Shown: one piece after another, positions 23,601-37,113 of the stretch | Layout of the letters: the number at the start of each line of letters is the position of its first letter | Numbering within the stretch: the stretch's first letter is position 1 | Origin: Sepiola atlantica | Taxonomy: Eukaryota > Mollusca > Cephalopoda > Sepiida > Sepiolidae | Length of the DNA: 64,000 bases | Direction of reading: 5' to 3' | Assembly (NCBI GenBank): GCA_963556195.1 | Contig: OY744525.1 | Span: forward strand, 58,726,306 to 58,790,305 | Made by a program: the position numbers and the translations under genes | Notes under the pieces: generated by a model | The model's database searches: none | What the model saw: only the letters and a program-made list of their open reading frames with translations | What the model was told of the DNA's origin: nothing

Positions 23601-26404
23601 TGTCTTTTCAATTAGATAAAAGCCTATTTGTTACAGCACAGCTTGTACTGAAATCAAACACTTATTGATTATGGACAGGAAACAATGACGATGATCACAG
23701 ACCTCAATCGGTTACTACGATGACAATGCCTGCGACCATATATGGTAAGTTGTGAAGCCAGCCATGCCACACAAGATGAGTTTTTTTTATTGGTTTGTAT
23801 ATTAAATCACCTAACAGGGGTTGAGATGGCATAAGAGAGTTATTTTATGTGATTGCTCTTGTCTTGATAACTACAGCAGAGAGATATCTTGCATTCATTT
23901 GGTCTTGACGAATCAGTCCAGAAATGAAGACCATCAGGTCATTCTAGTCAGTAAAGAACCATAATAACGACATTGCTATTATACTCCAGGCACGATATTA
24001 TTGATGGCGTGTCATGAAAGACATGATACATCACAAAAGTAATTTTTAACCATCATACCTTCCGAGGTGACTGACTTATATAATGCAGTTATGAGAAAAC
24101 CGCAGTCCACAATGTTTTTCTGAATGGCAGTCTAAAATATTTTTGGGGGTTCAATACATTTTTTATTGTAATCAAATGAATAAATTAGAAACCAATTTTA
24201 TTATTTGTAAGTGGAGCACAATACCACGGTACTGCTTCCCAGCTTACTATAACATGGTTGTTTTCAAGTCAAATATTAACAAATTCTTTTCGAGCCGTCC
24301 TCTTAAATAATTAAATTCTGCCCAGTCTCAACCATCGTGACCAATCCTCACCGTTCACCTGATTAACTCATTGATTATTATGTCCGAGTGGTTTTGTGGG
24401 CCTTGATAAGCAGTGAGGTGAGCCGATAGTACATAAAAAATTTTTTAATAAAAATACAGAGTGAGCTCCATCCCCCGAAATGCCATCCATGGAATCGTTA
24501 ATAAAATTTACAATCCTTTCTGCAATCCAACCACATTTGGTTCAAATAACCTTTAGTCTATGCTTGACTTATATATACACAAAAGAGCAACGTGTTCAAT
24601 TAGTCATATACGATGAGCTGTTTGCAATAGTTATTATAGGTGCTTCAGCAATAAATAACCCAAATAAGGTTGAGGTTTACATATTAACGATTTGAGAACA
24701 AAAAGAAAGCGAGAAAGATGCAATCATTTTTTTTTATATACATATATAAATAAGTTTAGAGAAAGCAGAGGTCTAAATCACTTGAAAAATAGCATACAAG
24801 AATTTTTTGACCTGGTTTTAATACCGCCTCACGGATTTTTTTCACTATATTTATTTGTGATTTTTTTACTGTTTCTGTGACTTTTTATTTTGTAATATTT
24901 TGATTTTAACTGTTTTCAAAATTAAAAAAAAATCTTTTCTGTGATTTTTTCATTTGTTTGTGATTTTGTCATATTTTGTCATGAAGTTTTGAATTATTTT
25001 GATTTTTTTTGTGACTTTTATATACAGTGTAAAAGATTTTTTTTTTAATTTACTGATTCACCCCTTGTAGAAAGAAAAAGGAGAAAACGTCTGCGCACCT
25101 CTGACATCTTGATGAGTTGAGAGAGAAACAGAGTGAAACAATTGGTTTTTGGTCAGCCGCTTCTGTTTGCTCTTTTTATTAGCTTCCCCGAGTCCTGGCC
25201 ATTTGTCTCGCTCCATTTGAATGGTGATATCCCACGGCAACAAAAAATTGCTCCCATGAAAGAAACCAGGCAACTCTAAACCTAAAAAAAAAATATATAT
25301 ATAAAAGATAAACAAATGAAGAAACAAATTATACACACACACACACACACACATATGAGTTTTAATTACCTTCTAGAAACCATCCTTGAGTGTTTTCGGT
25401 CTTTCTGTACAAGGGTTTGTCAGGACAACCTGACAGGAGGATACTTAACCCTACAAGTAAATCCTGACCAAATATTCAAAATAACAGTATTCGAAGTACA
25501 AATAAGATCCCCTCGACACGGCTATACACTGGCTCATACAAGTAATGGTGCACCTTCTCCTAATGATGTTACCACAGGTAACAGTAGTAAGCTGGATACT
25601 CCACCAGACTAGATGAATTCTTGTCCTGGAATCCGGTAATACCAAGAGACCACAATAAAGATATATAACATAGTTAACTGGTCAATTGGGGAGAGGAACA
25701 TTAATGTTCTTAACTTCTTTACTAACTCAACGTTTAAGAAATAAAGGAGAACTTTAATAGAATATTTGAATATCTATCATATAGTGATTAAGTGAATTGA
25801 GACCAAAAAATTGCCTAAGTGAAGAAGAAATCCTTCTATACTGAGGACAGATAAGATACAGTGTAGTATCAAAACAGATACTACATTTTGCTCCTAACCA
25901 AAAGGCCGAGGATTGTTATTTGATTATCGAATTATGTAAAAAAGGAAGAGGCAAAATTATTCGTACAGTAAAAACTATTGTCTTAAATGAATTGATTCAT
26001 GTAAGTATAAGTGATTTATCTGTTGAATATTTGTGATCATTTTCATTGTATTTTGATTACTGCCATTGATTTATTACGTGTTAATATGACAGACGTGGTT
26101 ACCTCCCCCTGAATTTCGTGTTTTTCAATGGCCGAACCCGATTAAACGATATAACAGACTTTTTAGTTTTTATTACAATTCTACTCAGTTTTTGCTAATT
26201 TTTGGTATACACACCTATTTTTGCTTGATGCATAAGTATATCAAAGAGTTTTCCGGTTAATTTAATTGGAACTGTGATTTTCAGTGTTTTTCATATGTAC
26301 GCTTCTCTGTACAAGCACCAAAATTGTTAACGATTTCTTTTTTTTTTTTTTAATATGACTGGATTTACTATCGATTCCCATTTTTTTTATGTTAAGCACA
26401 AAAA

Positions 26405-26464
<60 letters not shown>

Positions 26465-29400
26465 CCCAATTTTCAAAACAATAGGCTAAATACAAGAAAT
26501 TGTATAGTCTCTATGTACTTGCTTCTCCACAAGGGCAGAATTAGACACAATGTTGGTTTTTAATGTGGAGAAAATCCAATTCCCCAAAAAGGGGCACTCT
26601 AGATTGAGGCCAAAAAATTGCCTAAGTATAGAAGGATTTCTCCTTCACTGACTGAGGACAAATAAGATGCGGTGTAGTATCAGAACAGATACTACATTTT
26701 AATGCTTTGCTTGTTTTGTTTTTGTTTGTTGTTAGGGTTAGGGTTAAAATATTTATTTGATAACATTAATTTTGCTCCGTTTTGATTGTTTTATTTGTTT
26801 TGTTGTTTAAAAAATTTCTTACAAGTATAACTAAAAATTATAGGACGCAGCAACGTATCAAAATAACAAAAAATATTTATTTGATAACAGTAACTTCGCT
26901 GTTTTGTTTTTTTGTTGTTTCTTTAAGAAAATTTCTTGAAAATATAACTTAAAATCATAGGACCCAGCACCGTATAAAAATTGTCGTCTGGTACAAATCG
27001 GCTAGTCATCTCTCAGGCGTTTGCGTAGGATAGCCGAACGCTTCCGACAATAAACTCGCGAAAACTGGGTCAAGATCGATATAAGTACGCAAATTTGAAA
27101 CAATAACAAGTGCAGGTTCTGCCACACAGAAGTAAAGCGTGTGAGCCACCTGACATCCAGTTGTAAGGTTCTCCTGGGGGATGGCTATTATACAATGCGA
27201 CACAACGAAGTGTGTAAATATCTTCACTGGACTATTTGTAAAAAGTTGAATATCCAGTGTAGCAGCAAGTCCTGGGAACATATACCAGAAAGAACAGTTG
27301 GAAATAATTTATACACCATCCACTATGACTATGCAATCCCTACAGCTACATATCTAGAAAACGGAGCTGTTAAACCTGACATCATAATATGGGACAAAAG
27401 GGAGAAAGTAGCAACCCTAGTTGAAGTCAGTGTCCCTAATGATGCAGGATTAAACAGAGCTGAAAGGGAAAAAATTACGAAATACCAAGGTCTTATGTAC
27501 GACATGAAAAGAAACTGGAATCTTAGGAAAATCTTCATCATACCAGTAATTATAGGAGCAACAGGACTAATGAAAAAGAATTTCAAAAGCTATCTGGCGA
27601 GTATACCCGATGAACTGATTGCAAGAGAAATACAAGCAACTGCACTTAAAGGGACTGTTAGAATCTTAAAAAGATCTCTAGGCTGAAGTCTCTGAAATAG
27701 CCGGTGAATATCTGGCATCCGGTAGGATGCCCCATCTCCAGCAAAAATGTAAAGATAAGAAAAAAAAAAAAAAAAAAAAAAAAAAAATGAAAAATCATGT
27801 CTTCTGGGTAAATACAATATATTTTTCAAAATGCTGATTCCAACCCCAAAGATGAAATCTTTAATAGTATCACGTCCAACAAATAAAGCCACTAAAACAC
27901 TGACAGAAAGGAATATAGAATATATGTTAATAGGATATTTTTTAAAAGATGTCACTTACCTTGTGTGTGATTATATGAAGATGTTTTCCCAATCATACAA
28001 AGACTCCAGGATGAGAATTTAGGTAATAACCCGGAGGGGGAATCAGAGTTGATCATTCCAGGCAGGTACTCCGTTGTTGAATGCTGGCGATCGAACACTC
28101 GTTCTACTTCTGTGGAAACAGAAGAAAAAAAAGCATAAGAGACGACGGGCAATTCCAAATACCCCTACTTATCAAAGATGACCTAATCAAGAAATAATTG
28201 AAGTATAAATCATAACAGAAATAAAAAAAAGACCTTTTCCTGATGTAGTAAAATAAATGTGTTGGTAGAAAATGTTTGAACCATTGTCTAATTTTATGTT
28301 ATTTTCTTGAATTATAGTATGTGGATGGGTTAGTAAGAAGAAAAGGAAATTTCCACATCAAAATTAGATTAAGTAGAGAGAGGAAATTTCCATTAGAAAT
28401 TAAGTTAACGTGTTTGAAGGAAGTGACATCACAGGAATTCTAGACTAAGACGTGGCAAATGAGCTAGTCTAATCTTTCTCTTGGCTCTTATCTATCGACC
28501 AGGACAGACGTGTTTTCAGAGAACTTCTCTCTCCCCCCCCCATAGGAACTGGGGAGGGGATGTGTAATATTACTATAAAAGATGCTAAGATCAATTGTGA
28601 AAAAGAACAAGAACATATGTCAGTTGTGAGACTGAACACGTAACTCGAAATTCCATCAAAATATAAAACTTTTCAAGATAAAGGTCATATAAGATACGGA
28701 GCCTGATTGGTTACTATGGGCCAAGTACAGAATCTCTACGATGAACAAAACTGAAGTTATGACCAAAAGCGTGACTTTTACCTATTTCTATGGACTTGAC
28801 CTCTGACACCTAGATATCCCAAAATATAAATCAGTTCTAAGTTAGACCATGATCGATATCTTAATCAAGTTTGGTGATGACTTCAGAGAAAGATTAAAAT
28901 TTTGATAGTATAGGGAGATGTTTGCAGAACAGGAAGCTTCGATGGTATAGCCATGTTGAAAGAATGGATGACAGTTCTAGTGTCCATAGATGTAGAACAG
29001 TTGAGGTAGCAGGGTCAGTTGGCAGGAGAAGGCCAAAGTAAACACTGGATGAAATGATAAGGATGGACTTGAAAGAAAGAGGGATAAATAAAAACCTTGA
29101 CATGTTAGTTAAAAAATAAATTTAAAGACCTCGACAGGTTAGTTAAAAAATAAATTTAAAGACCTCGACAGGTTAGTTAAAAAATAAATTTCTAAACACT
29201 GTCCCAAACCTACCAGCATGTAAAACGGACGCTAAACTAAATATGACGATTATGATGATGATGATAAAAAGGATGCAATGATTAAAAAATATATAAGTAT
29301 ATGCTTATTTATATCTACTTGTATCTCATTACATACTTTAAAGTATGTTTGTGTTACATAAGGTGCAGACGATATTTGTCTGCAAGATTATTTGTCTAGA

Positions 29401-32400
29401 AAACAAAATTACAGTCGTTTCATTTTTTTTTAAATTTATTCATAAAACTTGAATCAATTTGTCTTGTTCTGGCAATTTCACGCGATGAACCTGCTATTGT
29501 CTTTGCCGACAGTCATGAGAACATACCACAGTCTTTCATTACCGTCTCTTGACCTAGGCTCCCAAACGCTATGATGATCCGGGCGTTTAGCTCATCGTTC
29601 GTGTTGCAGCTAGATCTGTTGGTGTCACATTCCAGTGCCCAACACAATGAAGTCAAGGGTACTGCGAGACCGGATGTCAGATGAAGTAGCAATACACATC
29701 GACCAGAAAACTGTTTGGATAATCGCAGATTTGAGGGTAGTTCTATTAAAATAATCATATCTTAAAAACTAAAGCACTTTAAGTGCTCAAAATACCATTA
29801 TTTTGTTAGGAAATGAATATCCTTTCAGATGCATTCATGAATAATAATATACATTATATATTTTTAAGAGTTTTGAGCAAATAAAGGCAAAAAAATGTTA
29901 ACGCTATTTTCGGCAATTTACGTCAAAATTTTTTTTAACCCCCCCTTCGTTTAAAAGTCTCGTACCATTGCTGTATGTGGAATTTCGTCCTAAAATTTGG
30001 AGACTAATCAGGTAAAGTATCACTTTTAATGTTTGTCGGTGTACGAAGTAATTCGGCTCATTCATTTTTTTAAAATTTTAAAAATAAGACTTCAACTCGC
30101 CGTCGGTTGAACATTTTTGAAAAATACATTTCCGTCGCCCAATTAGTAAGTAAATCAATCATTTTACTTTTTTATGCATTAAAATTATAATTGTATATAT
30201 GTGTTCTCTTTTGGTAGTCCTGATATTTAATTACCCTATCCGGAAAAAAAAGGCGTTTTCTATTTATAGTTTGAAAAACATTGTAGCAGCAGCAGTAATA
30301 GCAGTTATAAACACGAGGTGATTTTTGTTTATTTTCATTCTAGAACGAATTTGAAAAATTTTAAAATATGAATATAAAAAATGTTGTTACATTTTTCGTA
30401 CCCAACTAGTAAATAAATTAATCTTTTATCTTTTTTTATGCATTAAAATTATAATTGTATGTTGTTTTGTCTTTCCGTAGTAGTAATTTTAAATTACCTT
30501 ATCCGAAAAAATAGTGTCCATTTTTTGAGCGAAAGTCAACAATGGCTGCTAGTATTGCTGATATAACATCAGCAGCAGCTAAGTCTTGTAAAGCTTTGTA
30601 AAAAAAGACAAAAATATTTTTGTGCTTAAAAAAGTTAATCCTATTTGGTTCTTTTATAAAAAATACTTTAAAAAATACTGGTTTTCACTCAACTTTCGAA
30701 CTTCTAGTAGTAATGACTTTCTAGTCGCCAATTTAAAAAAAAAATTAAGATTCTACTTTTTTAGGCGATTACGTGTAAACACCCTTAAAGTCTTGGCGAA
30801 AAAAAGAAAAAACCAAACAAAAAATAATTTAGAATTTAGAGTGGGGGATCAGGTTCGCATATAAATTTAATGTAAAATGATCTCCGATTTCCCGGCCATT
30901 CTTGCCTTTTAGTGAAATTTATAAAATAAATAATTACTCTACCATTAACTCTAGGTACGACTAACAAGCCTACCTCCTAAAAATGCCTTCTTGAACGTAT
31001 CGTACCATTAACCTTAAATATGAGTGGCAAGCCACCCCCTAAAAAACTCCCTTAACCCTAACACTAAGTCCGAATGGCAACCTCCATCCAAAACAAAACC
31101 CCTTCCATAACCTTATCAATAACCCTAAGTCCGAGTAGGAAGCCCTAATCCTACAAAAAAAGCCCATTAAAACCAAACATAATCGTCTAAAAGAAAAATT
31201 TAAATAAAAAAAAACAAAAAAATAAAAAAGCAGACCCCCATAAAAAAAAAAACGCACAGGATTTATTTGCCATAGAAAAAAATTGATTAATGCTCTAAAA
31301 CGCTAGAATGGCCCGGAAATGGTGAATTATTCTACACTAATCCCCCACTCGAAATTCTAAAAGAATTGGGTTTTTTTCTTTCTGCTAAGTTTTCAGGGTG
31401 TTCCCACTTAATTGCCCCTAGCCCTACCACGAACCTGAAGTTCAAGTGGTAAGCCCCCCCCCCCCCCCCTCCTCCCACAAAGACCCTCATAATCGTCTAA
31501 AAAAAGAAAAAAAAACAAGAAAAACGCACAGGATTTATCTCCCATAGAAAAAATAATTAACTGTCCTAAAACGCTAGAATGGCCTTGAAATGGGGGATTA
31601 TTTTATGTGAAACTGATCCCCACTCTAAATTCTAAAATAATTGTTTTTGTTTCTTTCTTTCTGCCAAGTTTTTCAGGGTGTTAACATGTAATTGCCTAAA
31701 TAAAAAAAGTAGAATCTCATATTTTGGGGAGGTAAGGGGTGAGTTAGCAGAAGCTGTTAATCTACAATAATGCCAAAGAAATCTGGCAATATATTCATTT
31801 TTAAACAGTCCTAGTATTAGATTTTAGTTTCTTGTACATAAAATGTATTACAATTCAACTTTGAGTTTTCTAACTTCTTTCTTTTAATGGATTCATGGTA
31901 TTTTTAAGGTATTGCAGCATATTTATGTGCACTTAGTGCAGATTACTTGGAAACCATTAATTTCTGGAGATTTTCAGTGGCACATTCTGATTCCTTGTAC
32001 AAAAATACATTTATATGGTAAATTTCATTGCTTAATCTTGTATTTTAACAAAGATATAACATTTTTACTGAAAAATTAGTGTAAAAAATTTGACGAAACG
32101 CATATGGTTTTAAAGAGGAGAAAATATCCAATCGTGTGAGGCACAAAAATAGTCATAATTTCCTTATTTTTAGTCAGATTTAAAAAATTAAAAAAGATTC
32201 TTTCTTAGATCATCAAGCTCTTTCTATATATGCCATTATTGAGATATTTTAAGCAATTTAAATTTTTTCATGTGTATTGCTAGATGAAGTGTGATCGACA
32301 AAGCTCTCTGACAGCCAGGCATGGGTTTATCGGCTGGTATGGCACGGCACTGAGTCTTACTGCCACATGTATAACTTACATGCTCAATCCAGGGTTTCAC

Positions 32401-35400
32401 TATCTCGCAAGTTTCTCTGCACTGTCAGTCGCAGAAGCATGGGTGTAAACTCCACTGAATACATCGAGTGCAAGAAGTGTTAGTGGTCTGACTGGGAGGC
32501 TGGTAGTGGACTCGGATTATGGTTGCCGTAGATATCGAGGTGTTGCTCAGCCAATTGATGATTGAGCTGAAAGTTCATGTGGATTTAGATGGCGCCCGCC
32601 CCCACTTGACGTTGAAGTCACTTTTTGCTATTTCGGCAAAATGGTTAATGCTGATGGTGATTACAAACGCACTATACCTGCTAGTTGTTTTGTTGCATGG
32701 GGAAGGTTTGGGAAGCTGCTGCCAATTCTTACGTCTCGGCACATTTCCTTCAAGATTCAAGGCAAAGTTATTTCACTTTGTGTTCACGCTGTCATTTTGC
32801 ACGGCAGTGAGACATGGGCCCCGAAAACTTATGATCTGCAATGGCTTCGGCATAATGATCGTGCCATGATACGACGCATGTGTGGCTGCAAACTGGAAGA
32901 AGAGATCCCATCAATCGTGCTCCAGCAGAAACTTGGTATTGCTGGAATTATGGATGCATTACGCCGTCAATGTCTCGGGTAGTTCGGCCTTGTACAGCGT
33001 GCCACCTCTTGCATCAACTGCATCATAATGCATCTTGTGCACTAAGATGCATGGTAGACTGAGGAAAACATAGCTTGAGTGACTAAGAAGTGATAGGACT
33101 ACATGCAACCTAACTGATGTCAACACTTTGGACCGTACTGCATGAACAGCAAGCATAAGATGTTACCTGGTGTTGCCAACCTTGAAGTCAAGGACATTCA
33201 CAGCACCCTTAAATACAAAAACCGGATGAAGAAAGCCCAGAACATGGATGTAACCATCTGAGTTCAGTTTGAGGCCCTCAGGGGAGAAGTAAAGTGGAAT
33301 GATGTCACCTTCAGGAATCAACTCAGTAATTTCTTTTTTTCTCAAAAATCAGGTTATATAATAAAATATCGTATTTACAGGGCCTGTCTAAAAGGTATTT
33401 GACCTTAGGCCATAAAAAATATTTCAAATATCTGACAGGGTTGGGACCCTAATCCCCTTCAAAGTAGGCCCCTTGTGTTTGCACACAGTCCACCGATCAA
33501 TCCACTGCTGGAAACACATCTGTAAGTTTTTTTTAGAATGGTGTTCATCTCTGCCGTCGCGTTCCGCATTATCTCTTTTTTCGCATCCTCTCAACAACAG
33601 TTGCACTCCGAGCAGTTTAGGGCCTTTCAGAAAGCTGGTCACTCTCCGCTGATGTGCGGCCATTTTTGAATCGGTTGAACCACTTCTTAATTTGTGTTAC
33701 ACCCATCGCATCTTCTCCAAACACCTGTTGAATCTAACGCAATGGTGGAGATGAACACCATTCCAAAAAGAAGACTTCCAGAGCTCTTTCCGGCAGTGGC
33801 TGGATCGGTGGGTTAAGTGTGTGCAAGCACAAAGGGCCTACTTTGAAGGGTGTTAGGGTCTCAACGCCGTCACGTATTTGAAATATTTTTTCTGGCCTAA
33901 GGTTGGATACTTTTTTGACAGGCCTCGTATATACATGTACATAAAAATTGACATATACATCATAACATTCTTTTGTCTTGCTTTAGTTTAATGTTTTTTT
34001 GAATAAATAAGATTTTAATAAGATTTAAATGGAAACTTTTGCTATTACTTTCATAAAATTTATCAATATTTCATCTTAATATTTCATCAGGACCAAGAAT
34101 TCATCCAAAAATCTATGGTAGCCTAGAATTCACCCAAAAAAGTCTATATCAACCGAGATTCACCGGAAAAATCTATAGCAACCTAGAATTCAGCCATATT
34201 TTTCATAAAAACATGTCAACATTTTGTCACCATAGGTCTTAATAGAGATTTGTTTATTTTGTTACTTACCTGGTTGGGTAAGTCTAATTTCTTGCTGATG
34301 GCTATTTCCAGGTTCAGCCAAGCTGTCATGGTTTAGGGTTGTCGAGTTAAATAAATCACTTCCTCCTGACTGACCTGTTTGAAGAGAAAAGAGAAGAGGT
34401 AGGAGGGATGAATTGTTAAGAACTCTTTAAGTAGAAAAAGATTTTTAAGGTATTTATTCATTGTAAAGTGAACAATTTTTTTTTATAAATTGGAGTAAAT
34501 AAATAAACAAGAAAAATACAAAAAGAAGAGACAAGAAGAGCGGAAGATGAATAAAAAAAGGACAAAGGAAACGTCAGAAAGAGAAAAAGAAAGAGAAAGA
34601 GAGGAGATAAGAATGAAGAAGAAGAAATGGAGATAAAAGCAGTAAATAATAATTACGAGAGAGAAACAGAGCAAAAGAGTTAACAGAGAAAATAAGAATT
34701 AAAATGAAAAGAGAACAATGACAAGAAAAATAAATTAATAAAAATAAGAGAGTAGAAAGAAGAGAGAAAAATAGAGGTAAAAAGAGAGACAGAAAAAGAA
34801 AAGAGAGATAAGAAAAAAAAGAGAGACGAAAAAAAGAGAGACGAAAAAAAGAGAGACGAAAAAAAGAGAGACGAAAAAAAGAGAGACGAAAAAAAGAGAG
34901 ACGAAAAAAAGAGAAAAAAGAAAAGAAAAAAAGAAAGAAAAGAAAAAAAAAGAAAAAAGAAAAAAAAGAGAAGAAAAAAGAGAGAAGAAAAAAGAGAAAA
35001 GAAAAAAGAGAAAAGAAAAAAGAGAAAAGAAAAAAGAAAGAAAAAGAGAAAAGAAAAAAAAGAAAAAAAATGAAAAAAAAAGAAGTGAGACGAAAAAAGA
35101 GACGAAAAAGAAGAGAAAAGAAAAAGAGAAGAAAAAAAGAGAAAAGAAAAGAGAAAAAAAAAGAAAAAAAGAATGAAGAAAAAAAGAAAAAGAGAAAGCC
35201 TTTTTCTCTTTAATAAGAGAAACAAGCAAAGAGAAGAAAAAGAGAAAATGATTAAAAAGGAAAAGGAAGAAAACCCAAACTAAAGAATACAAAAAAGTAA
35301 CTTAAATGTGGTGGGTGGGGGTGGGGCAGGATGTTTGGAACAAAAAACAAATTGAAAACCATTTCTTACCTAAGCTTAAAGCAAGGCTAAGATTTGCGAT

Positions 35401-37062
35401 ACCCTGGGCGAGATCCGCCTTGGATACATCCCTCAGGTGAAAGCAGCCATTTGACTTGACAAGTGGGGAAGCTACAAAACAATCCGTATCCGGCTTGAAA
35501 ACAGGAATTTCAATATGTTGCAAAGACGAGCAACAGACTTTCTCAAGGGAATCATAAAATTCAAAATTTGCCGCCTGCAATTAGCAAGAGTTATCGAAAA
35601 ATAAAATAATTTTCATCTTTTTTCTCAATTAACTGTTATAAAAACATAAATAGCGAAAACAAACATGTTCAGATAACAGTGAAGTGTTAGATGAATTGGA
35701 AGGGGGGGGGAGCAAAAAATGAAAGAGAATGATTCTAAATTTTTAAAAATTGATTTTCTTTTTATAAAATTTTTAGCTATTAACTTCTTCCTTAAATATT
35801 CACGGGATATGCATTCTGAACACTTATTTACGATGCCGAGTATTTGCGCTCTATCGCTGAAACTAAATTATCGTTTGCCAATAATTTTGCTTTTTGCTAC
35901 GAGTCTCGAGAACTTTTAGTTTTTTGTGATCAACTTTGCTTTGTTTTTTTCTCATGTTTATTTTCTAAATACAAAACACTAATTTTATTTTTAGCAATTG
36001 TGCTGTGTTTTAGTTATTATTTTCAAAATATAAAAGAATACTTTTTCATTAGTTTGTTTCTGTATTGTGTTCAAAATTCCAAATTGAAACGGATACTGAG
36101 AAAAAGATAACTTTTTTCTAATAGATCTAAATGATTTCATTTGAAAGTAAAATTTCACTTCACAAAACTAATGCTATAGGAAATGTAAATAAAACTATTT
36201 TTGACATAATTACAAATAAAACAAATGAATTTAGATTTTTATTTTATTTTTTTCTTAAATTCTGTATCAACGAAAAATACGTTAAGGGCGACTAAAAATG
36301 CAATCTTCTGCATTATTCTTTATCACTTAGGAAGTGAAAAAAATAAAAGAGCAACAAACTAAATGCTACCATCACCTATAAAACCAATTACATAAATACA
36401 TAAAATATTTAGGTGATAAAAACAGTACATATTTCAGGGCAAGGCATCATGGTCCGGAGGTAAAACTCCAGACTATAAACAATGATATTGAAGGTTTAAT
36501 CCTTGTCCAAGTTAGCCATGCTGATGACGGCTGATAGCAAGAAACACGTGTCGATGGATTACCTTTATGTACGTATAAAATTAATAAAAAAATATGTCCT
36601 ATAAAATTAAGGACGACTAAAAATGCAATCTTAAGCTTTTCTATTTTTATCACTTAGGAAGTGATAAAAATAGAAAAGCAACAAACAAAATGCTACCATC
36701 ACCTATAAAAACAATTGCATATATATATATATATGGGAAATGAAAAAGGAAAAACCAAGAGATATTTTTTTATATATTCATCAACGTTTCGTCTTTATTT
36801 GTAAGACTTCCTCAGAATGATAATTTTAAGAAAAATATCATGCAAGTGCATCGAAATATTGGGTTGACATGATGGGTTGATGAGAAAAGGTAGTAGCCAT
36901 GGCTACTGAAAGCGCTGGACCATGTCAACCCAATATTTCGATGTACTTGCATGACATTTTTCTTTAAATTATCATCCTGAGAAAGTCTTACAAATAAAGA
37001 CGAAACGTTGATGAATATATAAAAAAAATATCTCTTGGTTTTTCCTTTTTCATTTCCCATTA

Positions 37063-37113
<51 letters not shown>

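Noticed and set aside
26734..26750. Telomere-like TTAGGGTTAGGG
   Set aside because: Only two to three units within a T/G-rich duplication; not an interstitial telomere array.
27329..27955. Minus-strand open frames opposite the R4/Dong-like endonuclease
   Set aside because: Shadow frames of the plus-strand LINE, with no recognisable domain.
33163..33345. Open frame with an AG before and GT after it as an extra SMG8 exon
   Set aside because: The 34.3 and 28.1 kb exons already join in phase, the segment has no similarity to SMG8, and it resembles a transposase segment next to a mariner.
34680..35292. Long Phe/Ser/Leu open frames
   Set aside because: Pure pyrimidine tract inside an SMG8 intron; no protein-like sequence.
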